In this document: positions 38,097 through 46,559 of the stretch, one piece after another
Numbering within the stretch: position 1 is the stretch's first letter
Layout: the number at the start of each line of letters is the position of its first letter
Source: Roseomonas alba
Lineage (GTDB): Bacteria; Pseudomonadota; Alphaproteobacteria; Acetobacterales; Acetobacteraceae
Length of the DNA stretch: 64,000 nucleotides
Reading direction: 5' to 3'
NCBI RefSeq assembly: GCF_019430885.1
Contig: NZ_JAHYBZ010000002.1
Span: 620,001 to 684,000 of the forward strand
Program-made: the position numbers and the translations under genes
Notes under the pieces: generated by a model
The model's input: only the letters and a program-made list of their open reading frames with translations
Told to the model about the DNA's origin: nothing
Databases searched by the model: none

Positions 38097-38137
38097 TCGG
38101 GGGAGGAACACCTCCCCCGAATCCCCCTCCGTTTTTT
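38097..38137 (+). terminator. Hairpin terminator between convergent genes
   Basis: TCGGGGGAGG, loop AACA, CCTCCCCCGA (38097-38120) is a perfect 10-bp stem. A run of six T follows at 38132-38137 after an 11-base spacer. It closes the SDR gene and lies 13 bases before the end of the convergent synthetase gene. Confidence 0.6.
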
Positions 38138-38149
38138 GGATACCTGGCG

Positions 38150-39715
38150 CTAACCCTCGCCGCGCTCAGCCAACAGGCGTTTCACCTCGTTCTTCGGCAC
38201 CTTGCCGTAGCCAGACCGCGGCAGCGCATCCCACACCACGATGCGCGACGGCCATTTGTAGCGGCCAAGCCGCCCATCCAGATGCGCCATCACCGCCGCC
38301 GGGTCGATCGCCACGCCATCACGCGCGACCAGCACCGCGACGCCCGTCTCGCCCCACTTCTCATGCGGCACGCCCACGACGCAGGCCTCGGCGACGGCGG
38401 GATGCGTCATCAGCGCCTCCTCCACCTCCCGCGGATACACGTTCGATCCGCCCGAGATGTACATGTCCGACTGCCGCCCCGTGATGTACAGGAACCCTCG
38501 CGCATCGAGATGCCCGAGATCCCCGGTGTGGAACCATCCCCCGGCGAAGGCCTTCTCATTCGCTGACGGATTCTCGAAATACCCGGCCATCACCGCCGGG
38601 CCCCGCACGCAGATCTCGCCCGTCTCGTTCGCCGGCAGGCGGTGGTGAGCCGCATCCAGGATCGCGATCTCGATCCCCGTGCGCGGATAGCCGCAGGACC
38701 CGATCGGCATCGCCGGATCATCGTCCAGGCTGTGCCATTCGGGCGGCAGCACGGCGATGTTCCCGGTCACCTCGCCCAGCCCGAAATACTGCACCAGGCA
38801 CGGACCGAGCTTGCGCAGCGCATGCTTCTGGTCCTCCCGGTACATCGGCGCGCCGGCATAGATCACATGCCGCAGGCTCGCATGGTCGAAGGCATCCACG
38901 CTGGCATCCCCGCACAGCGCGTTCAGGATGGTCGGCACGGTGAACATGTTGCTCACGCGATGCGTCTCGACCAGCCGCCAGGCCTCCGGCACCTCCAGCC
39001 GCTCCCCGGGCATCAGCACCGACACCGCGCCGCGCGCGACCTGTGCCAGCGCATGCACCCCCGCGCCATGCGACAGCGGCGCCACCACCAGCGAGGCATC
39101 CCGCTCCGTCAGCCCCGGCATCAGATCGGCAATGTGGTTCACCACGACGAAGGCCAGCTGCCCATGCGTCAGCGTCCCGCCCTTGGGCCGCCCCGTGGTG
39201 CCGGAAGTATAGAACAGCCAGGCCGGGTCGTCGCGATCGACCGCCTCGGTCTCCGTCACCGGCACACCGAGGGCGACCAGGTCCTCCCACGACACGCCGC
39301 CCGCGCCGCCCGCCTGCCCGATCCCGACCTCCAGCACGCAGGCGGGATTTCCGGCGCGGGCAGCCTCGCGATGCTCGGGGAATCCGTTATCGAAGACATG
39401 GACCCGGCAGCCTGCATTGCTGGCGAGGAAGGCAACTTCCGGCGGGCTCAGCCGGAAATTGGTCGGCACCCAGATCGCGCCGATCAGCCAGCACGCCCAG
39501 CAGGACTCGAAGATCGCATTCCCGTTGCGGGCATGGACCAGCACCCGGTCGCCCTTGCCGATGCCTCGCGCCCGCAGAGACCCGGCGGCCGCCATGACCC
39601 GTTGCGCGATCTCTGCCCAGGACCAGCTCCGGTCGCGCCAGACCAGGCCCGGCCGATCGGGCAGCCGTCGTGCCGTCTGCAGCAGCAGACTGGCCAAATT
39701 CGATGTCGGGATCAT
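38150..39715 (-). CDS. AMP-forming acyl-CoA synthetase
   Basis: A 521-aa adenylate-forming enzyme starting MIPTSNLASLLLQTARRLP. Motifs in order are the P-loop WLFYTSGTTGRPKGGTLTH, the A5 region QYFGLGEVTGN, A7 GWFHTGDLGHLD, A8 YITGRQSDMYISGGSNVYP and A10 PRSGYGKVPKNEV with the catalytic Lys. It activates a carboxylic acid to its CoA ester with ATP. It diverges from a TRAP importer (39850-42709), which may bring in its substrate. Benzoate-like, short- or medium-chain acids are all possible. Confidence 0.9.
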   Translation of the reverse strand: MIPTSNLASLLLQTARRLPDRPGLVWRDRSWSWAEIAQRVMAAAGSLRARGIGKGDRVLVHARNGNAIFESCWACWLIGAIWVPTNFRLSPPEVAFLASNAGCRVHVFDNGFPEHREAARAGNPACVLEVGIGQAGGAGGVSWEDLVALGVPVTETEAVDRDDPAWLFYTSGTTGRPKGGTLTHGQLAFVVVNHIADLMPGLTERDASLVVAPLSHGAGVHALAQVARGAVSVLMPGERLEVPEAWRLVETHRVSNMFTVPTILNALCGDASVDAFDHASLRHVIYAGAPMYREDQKHALRKLGPCLVQYFGLGEVTGNIAVLPPEWHSLDDDPAMPIGSCGYPRTGIEIAILDAAHHRLPANETGEICVRGPAVMAGYFENPSANEKAFAGGWFHTGDLGHLDARGFLYITGRQSDMYISGGSNVYPREVEEALMTHPAVAEACVVGVPHEKWGETGVAVLVARDGVAIDPAAVMAHLDGRLGRYKWPSRIVVWDALPRSGYGKVPKNEVKRLLAERGEG

Positions 39716-39849
39716 GTCGCGTTTCCTTCCCGCCCCAAGGCTGGCCCAGCCGTGGCATCCCCGGCAAGCGCTTGCGGCCCGGCGGCTCGCGCGCCAGTCT
39801 GTCGCCCAAGCGCCGGCCAATCGGCGCACCCCTTGGGAGACAACGCCAG

Positions 39850-40902
39850 ATGACCACCCCCCGCATGGGCGCCTCGCGCCGGTCGCTGTTGCTGGGCGCC
39901 GCGGGCGCCGGCCTGGCCCTGCCCTTCGCCGCCCGCGCGCAGAGTTACCGCCCTGAATACAAGCTGAGCGTGGTCGGCAACCGCCCCATCCCCTTCGCCG
40001 ACGGCGCCTTCCGCTGGGCCGAGCTCGTCACCGAACGCTCCGGCGGCCGCATCAACGTCAAGGTCTATCCCGGCAGCCAGCTCGTCGGCGGCGACCAGAC
40101 GCGCGAACTCGTCGCCATGCGGCAGGGCGTCATCGACTTCGCCGTCTTCTCCACCATCAACATCGCCCCGCAGGTGCGGGAGGTCGGCCTCTTCCAGCTT
40201 CCCTTCCTGATGCCGAGCCATCGCGCCTTCGATGCGCTGATCCGCGGCGATGTCGGCCGCGACATCTTCGGCGTGATGGAGCGCCGTGACGTGGTCCCCC
40301 TCGCCTGGGGCGAGAACGGTTTCCGCGAGATCTCCAACTCCAAGCGTGCCATCCGCACGCCGGACGACCTGCGCGGCCTCAAGATCCGCTTCGCCGCCGG
40401 CGCCATCTTTACCGACATCTACAACGCGCTGGGCGCCAATCCGGTTCAGATGTCCTTCGCCGACCTCCAGCCGGCACTGTCCACCGGCGCGGTGGATGGG
40501 CAGGAGAACCCGATCAACCTGTTCCTCGCCTTCCGTATGGATACTCTGGCGCAGAAGCACCTGACGGTGTGGAACTACGTCAACGACCCGCTGATCTTCG
40601 CGCTGTCCAAGTCGGTCTGGAACAGCTTCACCCCGGCCGATCAGCAGCTCGTCCGCGAATGCGCCGAACAGGCGGGCCGTGACGAGATCGCGCTGACCCG
40701 CCGGGGCCTCGGCGGCGAGGGCACCGATGATTCCGCCATGGTTGAACTCCGCAACCGCGGCGTCGAGGTCACGGTCCTCTCGGCCGCCGAGAAGCGCGCC
40801 TTCGCCGAGAAGACCAAGCCCGTCTACGACAAATGGGCGGCGACCGTCGGCCCCGACCTCGTCCGCAAGGCCGAGACCGCCATCCGCGCCGTCGCGTCCT
40901 GA
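39850..40902 (+). CDS. dctP: TRAP transporter substrate-binding protein (DctP), second system
   Basis: A 350-aa receptor with a Tat-like signal peptide (GASRRSLLLGAAGAGLALPFAARAQ). The DctP segments LVAMRQGVIDFAVFSTINIAPQV, DDLRGLKIRFAAGAIFTDIYNALGANPVQM and QPALSTGAVDGQENP are clear. It differs strongly from the receptor at 34016-35020, so the ligand is likely different. Its operon continues with dctQ and dctM. Confidence 0.92.
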   Translation: MTTPRMGASRRSLLLGAAGAGLALPFAARAQSYRPEYKLSVVGNRPIPFADGAFRWAELVTERSGGRINVKVYPGSQLVGGDQTRELVAMRQGVIDFAVFSTINIAPQVREVGLFQLPFLMPSHRAFDALIRGDVGRDIFGVMERRDVVPLAWGENGFREISNSKRAIRTPDDLRGLKIRFAAGAIFTDIYNALGANPVQMSFADLQPALSTGAVDGQENPINLFLAFRMDTLAQKHLTVWNYVNDPLIFALSKSVWNSFTPADQQLVRECAEQAGRDEIALTRRGLGGEGTDDSAMVELRNRGVEVTVLSAAEKRAFAEKTKPVYDKWAATVGPDLVRKAETAIRAVAS

Positions 40903-40909
40903 GGCCGAC

Positions 40910-41419
40910 TTGAGCGCCGAGCTGGACCCGGGTGCCGAGCACCCGGACCCGCGCACGCTTGTGCCGCTGACCGTCGAACGGGTCCTGCTCGCGCTCGCCA
41001 TGGGCGCGATGGCGCTGATCACGGCCGCGAACGTCGTCACGCGCTACCTGACCGACGTGTCCCTCGCCATCACCGAGGAATACTCGGTCGTGCTGATGGT
41101 CATCGTCGCGCTGATCGGCTCGGCGCTCGCCATCGCCTGCGGGCGGCATATCCGCATCGGCTATTTCACCGACTTGCTCTCCCCCGCCTGGCGCCGGCGG
41201 GCGGAAGTCCTCGCGCTGCTGCTCTCGATCGTCTGCTTCGGTCTGCTCGTCGTGTTCGGCGCCGACCTCGCCTATGACGAATACCGCTTCGAGGTTCTGT
41301 CGAACGGCCTCGCCAATCCGCAATGGCTCTACACTGGATGGCTGCCGCTGCTCGCGCTGCTCGTCATCGCACGGGCGGCGGGACGCATCATCCGCCTCGC
41401 CCGCGGCGAGGATGGCTGA
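40910..41419 (+). CDS. dctQ: TRAP transporter small permease (DctQ), second system
   Basis: A 169-aa membrane protein with four hydrophobic helices and the segment AITEEYSVVLMVIVALIGSALAIACG. No ATG is near the conserved start. TTG at 40910 is the best start: it lies 7 bases after the dctP stop and has GAGG upstream. It forms the membrane unit with the DctM that starts 3 bases later. Confidence 0.85.
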   Translation: MSAELDPGAEHPDPRTLVPLTVERVLLALAMGAMALITAANVVTRYLTDVSLAITEEYSVVLMVIVALIGSALAIACGRHIRIGYFTDLLSPAWRRRAEVLALLLSIVCFGLLVVFGADLAYDEYRFEVLSNGLANPQWLYTGWLPLLALLVIARAAGRIIRLARGEDG

Positions 41420-41422
41420 TCC

Positions 41423-42709
41423 ATGATCGCCGCCACCCTCTTCGCCGCCTTCGTCATCCTGATGGTGATCGGCGTGCCGGTCGGCGTCTGCCTCGGCCTT
41501 GCCGGCGCCTTCGCCATCTGGCTCGCCGACCAGTCCATCATGGCGATGCCGACCAATGTCTATGCCGGCATCGCGAAATACCCTCTCATCGCCATCCCGA
41601 TGTTCGTGCTGGTCGGCAGCGTCTTCGACCGCACCGGCGTCGCACTGCGCCTGGTGCGCTTCGCCACCGCGCTGGTCGGCGCAGGACGCGGCGCGCTGGC
41701 CTCCGTCGCCGTGCTGGTCGCGATGGTGATGGGCGGCATCTCGGGCTCTGGTCCCGCCACCTCCGCCGCGGTGGGCCAGGTTGTCACGCGCAGCATGATC
41801 GAGGATGGCTATCCCCGTCCCTTCATCGCCAGCACGGTGGGCGCGGCAGCGGCGACCGACATTCTGATCCCGCCCTCGGTCGCCTTCATCGTCTATGCCG
41901 TGCTGGTCCCGGGCGTCTCCGTGCCGGCGATCTTCGCGGCCGGCATGATCCCCGGCATCCTTGCGGGCCTCGCGCTGATCGTCGCCGTGGTGATCCTGTC
42001 GATCGTGAAGGATTTCGGCGGCAAGGCGCGGCGCGACGAGGCCCTGCAAGTCTGGCGCACCTTCCGCGAGGCCTTCTGGGGCCTGCTCGCCCCCGTGGTC
42101 ATCCTGGGCGGCATGCGCATCGGCCTGTTCACGCCCACCGAGGCCGCCGTCATGGCCGTCTTCTACGGCCTGTTCATCGGCGCCGTGATCTATCGCAGCC
42201 TGACGCTACGTGATGTCTATGAAATGCTGGTCGAAGCCGGCGAGATCTCGGCGGTGATCCTGATGGTCATCGCACTCGCCACGGTCTTCGCCTGGTCCAC
42301 GGCGACGCTCGGCATCGTGCAGCCCGTCGCGGATTGGGTGGTCGGACTCGGCTTCGGCTCGGGCGGGACGCTCGCGCTGCTGACGCTGTTCCTCATCCTG
42401 GTGGGGATGTTCCTCGACGGCATCTCGATCTTCCTGATCCTGCTGCCGGTGCTGCTGCCGATCGCGGCCGCCTTCCACTGGGACCTGACCTGGTTCGGCG
42501 TGGTGCTGACCATGATGATCGCGATCGGGCAGTTCACCCCGCCCATGGCGGTGAACCTGATGGTGTCCTGTCGGATCGCCGGGGTGTCGATGGAAAGCAC
42601 CGTGCCCTGGGTGAGCTGGCTCGTGCTGGCGATGGCCGTCGCGGCAGCGGCCGTCATGGCCTTCCCGGAACTCGCCCTCGGCCTGCCCCGCGCGATGGGC
42701 ATCCTGTAG
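41423..42709 (+). CDS. dctM: TRAP transporter large permease (DctM), second system
   Basis: A 428-aa polytopic membrane protein. Signature parts are ATALVGAGRGALASVAVLVAM and GGISGSGPATSAAVGQVVTRSM, then the PPSVAFIVYAVL loop and the later ITEAAVMAVFYGL-like segment. It is the transport channel of the dctPQM system. It is convergent with the Bug receptor gene, leaving only 3 bases between their stops. Confidence 0.93.
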   Translation: MIAATLFAAFVILMVIGVPVGVCLGLAGAFAIWLADQSIMAMPTNVYAGIAKYPLIAIPMFVLVGSVFDRTGVALRLVRFATALVGAGRGALASVAVLVAMVMGGISGSGPATSAAVGQVVTRSMIEDGYPRPFIASTVGAAAATDILIPPSVAFIVYAVLVPGVSVPAIFAAGMIPGILAGLALIVAVVILSIVKDFGGKARRDEALQVWRTFREAFWGLLAPVVILGGMRIGLFTPTEAAVMAVFYGLFIGAVIYRSLTLRDVYEMLVEAGEISAVILMVIALATVFAWSTATLGIVQPVADWVVGLGFGSGGTLALLTLFLILVGMFLDGISIFLILLPVLLPIAAAFHWDLTWFGVVLTMMIAIGQFTPPMAVNLMVSCRIAGVSMESTVPWVSWLVLAMAVAAAAVMAFPELALGLPRAMGIL

Positions 42710-42712
42710 CGG

Positions 42713-43684
42713 TCAGGAGGCGCGCAGCCCCAGCTCGAGGACCGTGCGCTTCTCCTCCTCGTTCTGCAGCATCGCCGCCGTCGCGTAGTCCTCCGTGCCG
42801 AGGTAGCGCACCGGCATGTCGAAACGCGCGATGGTCGCCAGATGGGCGGGGTCGTAGAGCGCCTCCTTGAAGGCGTCGTGCAGGATGCGCACCACGCCGG
42901 GATCCATGCCGCGCGGTCCGGCGATGCCATAGGTGCTTTCCCCCAGCACGTCGTAGCCCTGCTCGCGGAAGGTCGGCACGTCGGGGAAGCGGGCCGCGCG
43001 CTCGGTCATCCACACGCCGAGCACGCGCAGTCGCCCTTCCAGCGCCATGTCGGCCCAGGCGCTGGTCTCCGCGGAGAAATGGATGTCGCCCGACAGCAGC
43101 GCCTGCAGGTTCGGCGCGGCGCCCCGGAAGGGCACCGCGACCCAGTCGAGGCCTGCCAGCCGCGCAAAGCGGGTCATCTGGATATCGGTGGTATTGGCCC
43201 CCGGGGTGCCATAGCTGACCTTGCCCGGATTGGCGCGCGCATAGGCGACGAGGTCGGCCATGTTCCGCCAGGGTGAGTCCGGACGCACCACCACCCCGCC
43301 CATGTAGCCCACCAGCCGGATGATCCAGGAAAAGTCCTTCATCGGGTCCCATTGCGGCCGGTCGGTCATCGCCGGCATGCGGAAGGTCCCGTTGGGCATC
43401 TGACCGATGGTATAGCCATCCGGCCGCCCCTCTCGCGCCATGTACAACGCGCCGAGCGTGCCGGAGGCGCCGGGCTTGTTCTCCACGACCACGGGCTGGC
43501 CGAGCCGCTTCGAGGCCTGATCGCAGATCGACCGCATCTGGATGTCGGTGGCCCCGCCAGGCGTCCAGGGCACCAGCACCCGGATCGGCCGGTCGGGATA
43601 ACGCGATTGCGCGAGCGCCGGCCGCGCCAGCATCGCGGCGGATGAGATGGCCAGCAGCGAACGCCGGCCCGTGTCGCCGATCAT
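42713..43684 (-). CDS. Bug/TctC family tripartite tricarboxylate transporter receptor (orphan)
   Basis: A 323-aa periplasmic receptor with signal peptide (GRRSLLAISSAAMLARPALAQ). Bug-family features are YPDRPIRVLVPWTPGGATDIQMR, VVVENKPGASGTLGA, the loop YGTPGANTTDIQMTRFA and FRGAAPNLQALLSGDIH. No TctA or TctB membrane gene is near, so it may serve a distant transporter or a sensor. Its Shine-Dalgarno lies in a hairpin (43691-43712) and a 20-base palindrome lies just upstream (43720-43739). Confidence 0.9.
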   Translation of the reverse strand: MIGDTGRRSLLAISSAAMLARPALAQSRYPDRPIRVLVPWTPGGATDIQMRSICDQASKRLGQPVVVENKPGASGTLGALYMAREGRPDGYTIGQMPNGTFRMPAMTDRPQWDPMKDFSWIIRLVGYMGGVVVRPDSPWRNMADLVAYARANPGKVSYGTPGANTTDIQMTRFARLAGLDWVAVPFRGAAPNLQALLSGDIHFSAETSAWADMALEGRLRVLGVWMTERAARFPDVPTFREQGYDVLGESTYGIAGPRGMDPGVVRILHDAFKEALYDPAHLATIARFDMPVRYLGTEDYATAAMLQNEEEKRTVLELGLRAS

Positions 43685-43690
43685 GCCGTT

Positions 43691-43712
43691 CCTCCCAACT
43701 TTCGTTGGGAGG
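43691..43712 (-). promoter_or_regulatory. Hairpin that hides the ribosome-binding site of the Bug receptor gene
   Basis: On the coding strand CCTCCCAAC, loop GAAA, GTTGGGAGG is a perfect 9-bp stem with a stable GNRA tetraloop. The 3' arm contains the GGGAGG Shine-Dalgarno 6 bases before the ATG at 43684. The same arrangement occurs before pcaH (3181-3204). Confidence 0.5.
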
Positions 43713-43719
43713 AAGCATG

Positions 43720-43739
43720 CACCGACCGATCGGTCGGTG
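43720..43739. promoter_or_regulatory. 20-base perfect palindrome, TetR-like operator candidate
   Basis: CACCGACCGATCGGTCGGTG is its own reverse complement. It is 36 bases upstream of the Bug receptor ATG. The central GACCGATCGGTCGG recurs at 61160-61173 upstream of the beta-oxidation operon. Symmetric sites of this length and base make-up are typical of TetR-family operators; the regulator is not in the window. Confidence 0.5.
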
Positions 43740-43764
43740 GCGAGGCCTTATTCTTCCGCCGCGA

Positions 43765-44421
43765 TCACGGCTGCGGGACGATGCGGATATACGGCTTGGG
43801 CTCCTTCCAGCCGAGCGGGAAGAGCTTCTTCGCATCCTCGTTGCTGACCGAGCCGGCGATGATCACGTCCTCACCATGCTTCCAGTTCGCCGGCGTCGCC
43901 ACCTTGTGCTTCGCGGTGAGCTGGAGGCTGTCGAGCAGGCGCAGGATTTCGTCGAAGTTGCGCCCCGCCGTCATCGGATAGGCGAGATAGGCCTTCACGA
44001 CCTTGTCCGGCCCGATGAAGACGACGACGCGCACCGTCTGGTTCGTCGCCGCCGTGCGACCGGCAGAGGTGTTCCCCGCATCCGCCGGCAGCATGCCATA
44101 GGCCTTGGAGACCTCGAGCGACGGATCGCCGATGATCGGGTAGGTTACGGCATGGCCCGTGACGTCGCGGATGTCGTCGGCCCAGCGGCTGTGGTCGTCC
44201 ACCGGATCGACCGACAAGCCGATGACCTTGGTGTTGCGCTTGTCGAATTCCGGCTTCAACGCGGCGACGGCACCGAGTTCGGTGGTGCAGACCGGCGTGA
44301 AGTCCTTGGGGTGACTGAAGATGATGGCCCAGGAATCGCCGATCCACTCATGGAAACGGATGCGGCCCTGGGTGGTGTCGGCCTCGAAATCCGGGGCCGT
44401 CTGCCCGATGGCAAGGGTCAT
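43765..44421 (-). CDS. 1-Cys peroxiredoxin (Prx6 type)
   Basis: A 218-aa peroxiredoxin starting MTLAIGQTAPDFEADTTQGRI. The peroxidatic Cys45 lies in HPKDFTPVCTTELG, with the conserved Thr and the Arg region in GLSVDPVDDHSRW. The long C-terminal dimerisation extension (KVATPANWKHGEDVIIAGSVS) is the Prx6 hallmark. It reduces hydrogen peroxide and alkyl or lipid peroxides in the cytoplasm. GAGGG precedes the ATG at 44421. It stands alone between the Bug receptor and E1 genes. Confidence 0.95.
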   Translation of the reverse strand: MTLAIGQTAPDFEADTTQGRIRFHEWIGDSWAIIFSHPKDFTPVCTTELGAVAALKPEFDKRNTKVIGLSVDPVDDHSRWADDIRDVTGHAVTYPIIGDPSLEVSKAYGMLPADAGNTSAGRTAATNQTVRVVVFIGPDKVVKAYLAYPMTAGRNFDEILRLLDSLQLTAKHKVATPANWKHGEDVIIAGSVSNEDAKKLFPLGWKEPKPYIRIVPQP

Positions 44422-44561
44422 GGCGCACTCCCTCTGTTGTGCGTGCGGGCGCGGAACGCAGCATGCGTCCGCGGTGTAGACAAGCGAAAGAATAGGCATT
44501 CACGCCGGGCGCAGCGCAGAGACGGGTCTTCTCCCGACATGCCGCCATCCATCAGATGCGT

Positions 44562-45527
44562 TCATCCACCGCTCCCGGCAAGACGCCGGATGGCGTCGAT
44601 GACGCGCGCCGGCGTGATGCGGATCGCCTCCTCCAGGGGCGGGCTGAACGGCACCGGGGCACGCGGCGCCCCCAGACGTTCCACCGCACGCAGCGGTCCG
44701 ACCGATTCGGTCACGCGCGCCACGATCTCCGCCCCGAAGCCGGACACCGTCACCGCCTCATGCACCACCAGCAGCCGCCCCGTGCGCCGCGCCGAGGCGA
44801 TCACCGCCGCCTCGTCCCAGGGCCACAGGCTGCGCAGGTCGAAGACGTCGCAGGCGACGCCGCTCTCGCGCGCCGCCTGCTCGACCACCGGCACCATGGC
44901 CGACCAGGTCACGACGGTCAGCGCGTCGCCCCGAGCGGCCTGGCGCGCGACGCCGAAGGGTGCGGGCACGACCTCCTCCGGCACCTCGCCTTCCGCGGTC
45001 CACAGATTCTTCGGTTCCAGCAGCACCACCGGATCGTCGGACCGGATCGCCGCCTTCAGTAGCGCCGCCGCATCCGCCGGCGTCCCCGGCGCGGCGACGA
45101 CGAGGCCCGGGATATGCGTCAGCCAGGCTTCCAGGCACTGGCTGTGCTGCGCCGCCGAGTTGCGCCACATCCCCTGCGGCATGCGCACCACCAGCGCCGC
45201 ACGCCCCTGCCCACCGAACATGTAGCGCACCTTGGCGATCTGGCTGACCAGCTCATCCATCGCGCAGAGCGTGAAGTCGGCGATGCGCATCTCGACGACC
45301 GGCCGCGTGCCGCACAGCGCCGCGCCGAGGCCCGCGCCCATGATCGTGCTCTCGCTGATCGGCGTGGAGACGATGCGCTCCGCCCCGAACTCCTCCGCGA
45401 GCCCCTTGTACTGCCCGAAGATGCCGCCCTGGACGAGGTCCTCCCCCAGCGCCCACACCAGCGGATCGCGGCGCATCTCCTCGGCGAGCGCGCGGCGCGC
45501 CGCCTCGGCGAAGGTCAGTCGCGTCAT
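44562..45527 (-). CDS. 2-oxoacid/acetoin dehydrogenase E1 component, beta subunit
   Basis: A 321-aa transketolase-like subunit. The conserved E1-beta parts are VWALGEDLVQGGIFGQYKGL, RIVSTPISESTIMGAGLGAAL and FTLCAMDELVSQIAKVRYMFGG, with a transketolase C-terminal domain (DVFDLRSLWPWDEAAVIASARRTG). It overlaps the E1-alpha gene by 4 bases. Together they decarboxylate a 2-oxo acid or cleave acetoin with ThDP. No E2 or E3 gene is next to it in this window, so the acyl acceptor is unclear. Confidence 0.88.
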   Translation of the reverse strand: MTRLTFAEAARRALAEEMRRDPLVWALGEDLVQGGIFGQYKGLAEEFGAERIVSTPISESTIMGAGLGAALCGTRPVVEMRIADFTLCAMDELVSQIAKVRYMFGGQGRAALVVRMPQGMWRNSAAQHSQCLEAWLTHIPGLVVAAPGTPADAAALLKAAIRSDDPVVLLEPKNLWTAEGEVPEEVVPAPFGVARQAARGDALTVVTWSAMVPVVEQAARESGVACDVFDLRSLWPWDEAAVIASARRTGRLLVVHEAVTVSGFGAEIVARVTESVGPLRAVERLGAPRAPVPFSPPLEEAIRITPARVIDAIRRLAGSGG

Positions 45528-46489
45528 GCCGGCGCTCCCGCATCCTGCACGTCGCTGAAGGCCGCTTCGGCCCCGGGCCAGGGCGCGGCCATCGCGGCGG
45601 CGCGATGCGTGGCCATCTCCGCGGCGGCCTCGGCTTCGATGGCCGCGACCTCATCCGCATCCAGCAGCGCGGCGAGGCGCCGGATGCAGTCGCGATCCCG
45701 CGCCGCTGCGGCTTCCTCGGCTGGGCGATACGCCGCGGCGTCGGTGCCGGTGTGTCCCTCCCAGCGATAGCATTTGGCGTGCAGGAACTGCGGCCCCGCG
45801 CCGCCGCGAATGCGCGCGACCAACTCCGACGCCACCGCATCCACGGCCAGCACGTCCTCGCCATCCGCGGCGGTCGCCGGCACGCCACAGGCCTCCGCCC
45901 GAACCGCCGGCCCGCCGCCCGCCGTCACGGCGGCGCCGCGCGTGAAGGCCGCGAAGCCGTTATCCTCACAGACGAAGAGCAGCGGCAGCCGATACAGCGC
46001 CGCCCAGTTCATCCCTTCCAGAAAGGGCCCGCGATTCACCGCGCCGTCGCCGAAGAAGCAGGCCACGATCGCATCCTCGCCCTTCAGCCGGATCGCCTGC
46101 GCCGCCCCGCAGGCGATCGGGATGCCCGCGCCCACCACCCCATTCGCGCCCAGCATCCCCACCGCGAAATCCGCGATGTGCATCGACCCGCCCTTGCCGC
46201 CGCAGGACCCGCCCGCGCGGCCATGCAGTTCCAGCATCATCGCCCGCGCATCGGCCCCCTTGGCCAGCGCGTGCCCATGACCGCGATGCGTGGAGGTGAT
46301 CCGGTCCGCCCGGCGCAGATTGGCGCAGACGCCGACCGCCACCGCCTCCTGCCCGATCGAGGGATGCACCACCCCCGGTGCCTCCCCGGATCGCATGGCG
46401 GCGACGGCCTCGCGCTCGAAGGCCCGGATGCGCGCCATCTCGCGCAGCATCGCCACCCGTCGCGCCGTCTCGTTGGACGAGCCTGGCAT
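45524..46489 (-). CDS. 2-oxoacid/acetoin dehydrogenase E1 component, alpha subunit
   Basis: A 321-aa ThDP-binding subunit starting MPGSSNETARRVAMLREMARIRAFE. The ThDP motif GDGAVNRGPFLEGMNWAALYR ... FVCEDN is intact, as are the HRGHGHALAKGAD and GSMHIADFAVGMLGANGVVG segments typical of the AcoA/PdhA group. The upstream in-frame ATGs were rejected since the conserved protein begins here. It diverges from the unknown duplicated-protein gene at 46560 across 70 bases. Confidence 0.88.
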   Translation of the reverse strand: MPGSSNETARRVAMLREMARIRAFEREAVAAMRSGEAPGVVHPSIGQEAVAVGVCANLRRADRITSTHRGHGHALAKGADARAMMLELHGRAGGSCGGKGGSMHIADFAVGMLGANGVVGAGIPIACGAAQAIRLKGEDAIVACFFGDGAVNRGPFLEGMNWAALYRLPLLFVCEDNGFAAFTRGAAVTAGGGPAVRAEACGVPATAADGEDVLAVDAVASELVARIRGGAGPQFLHAKCYRWEGHTGTDAAAYRPAEEAAAARDRDCIRRLAALLDADEVAAIEAEAAAEMATHRAAAMAAPWPGAEAAFSDVQDAGAPA

Positions 46490-46505
46490 CCAGTCTTCTC
46501 CCCTG

Positions 46506-46534
46506 TTGCCAGTGCCCCGGCTGCGCTCTACTCC
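46506..46534 (+). promoter_or_regulatory. Weak promoter candidate for the duplicated-protein/ThDP unit
   Basis: TTGCCA (46506-46511, 5 of 6 to the -35 consensus) and TACTCC (46529-46534, poor -10) are 17 bases apart. AGGGAGAAGG follows as Shine-Dalgarno before the ATG at 46560. Low confidence because of the poor -10. Confidence 0.2.
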
Positions 46535-46559
46535 CGGATCAGGGAGAAGGAACGTCGCC

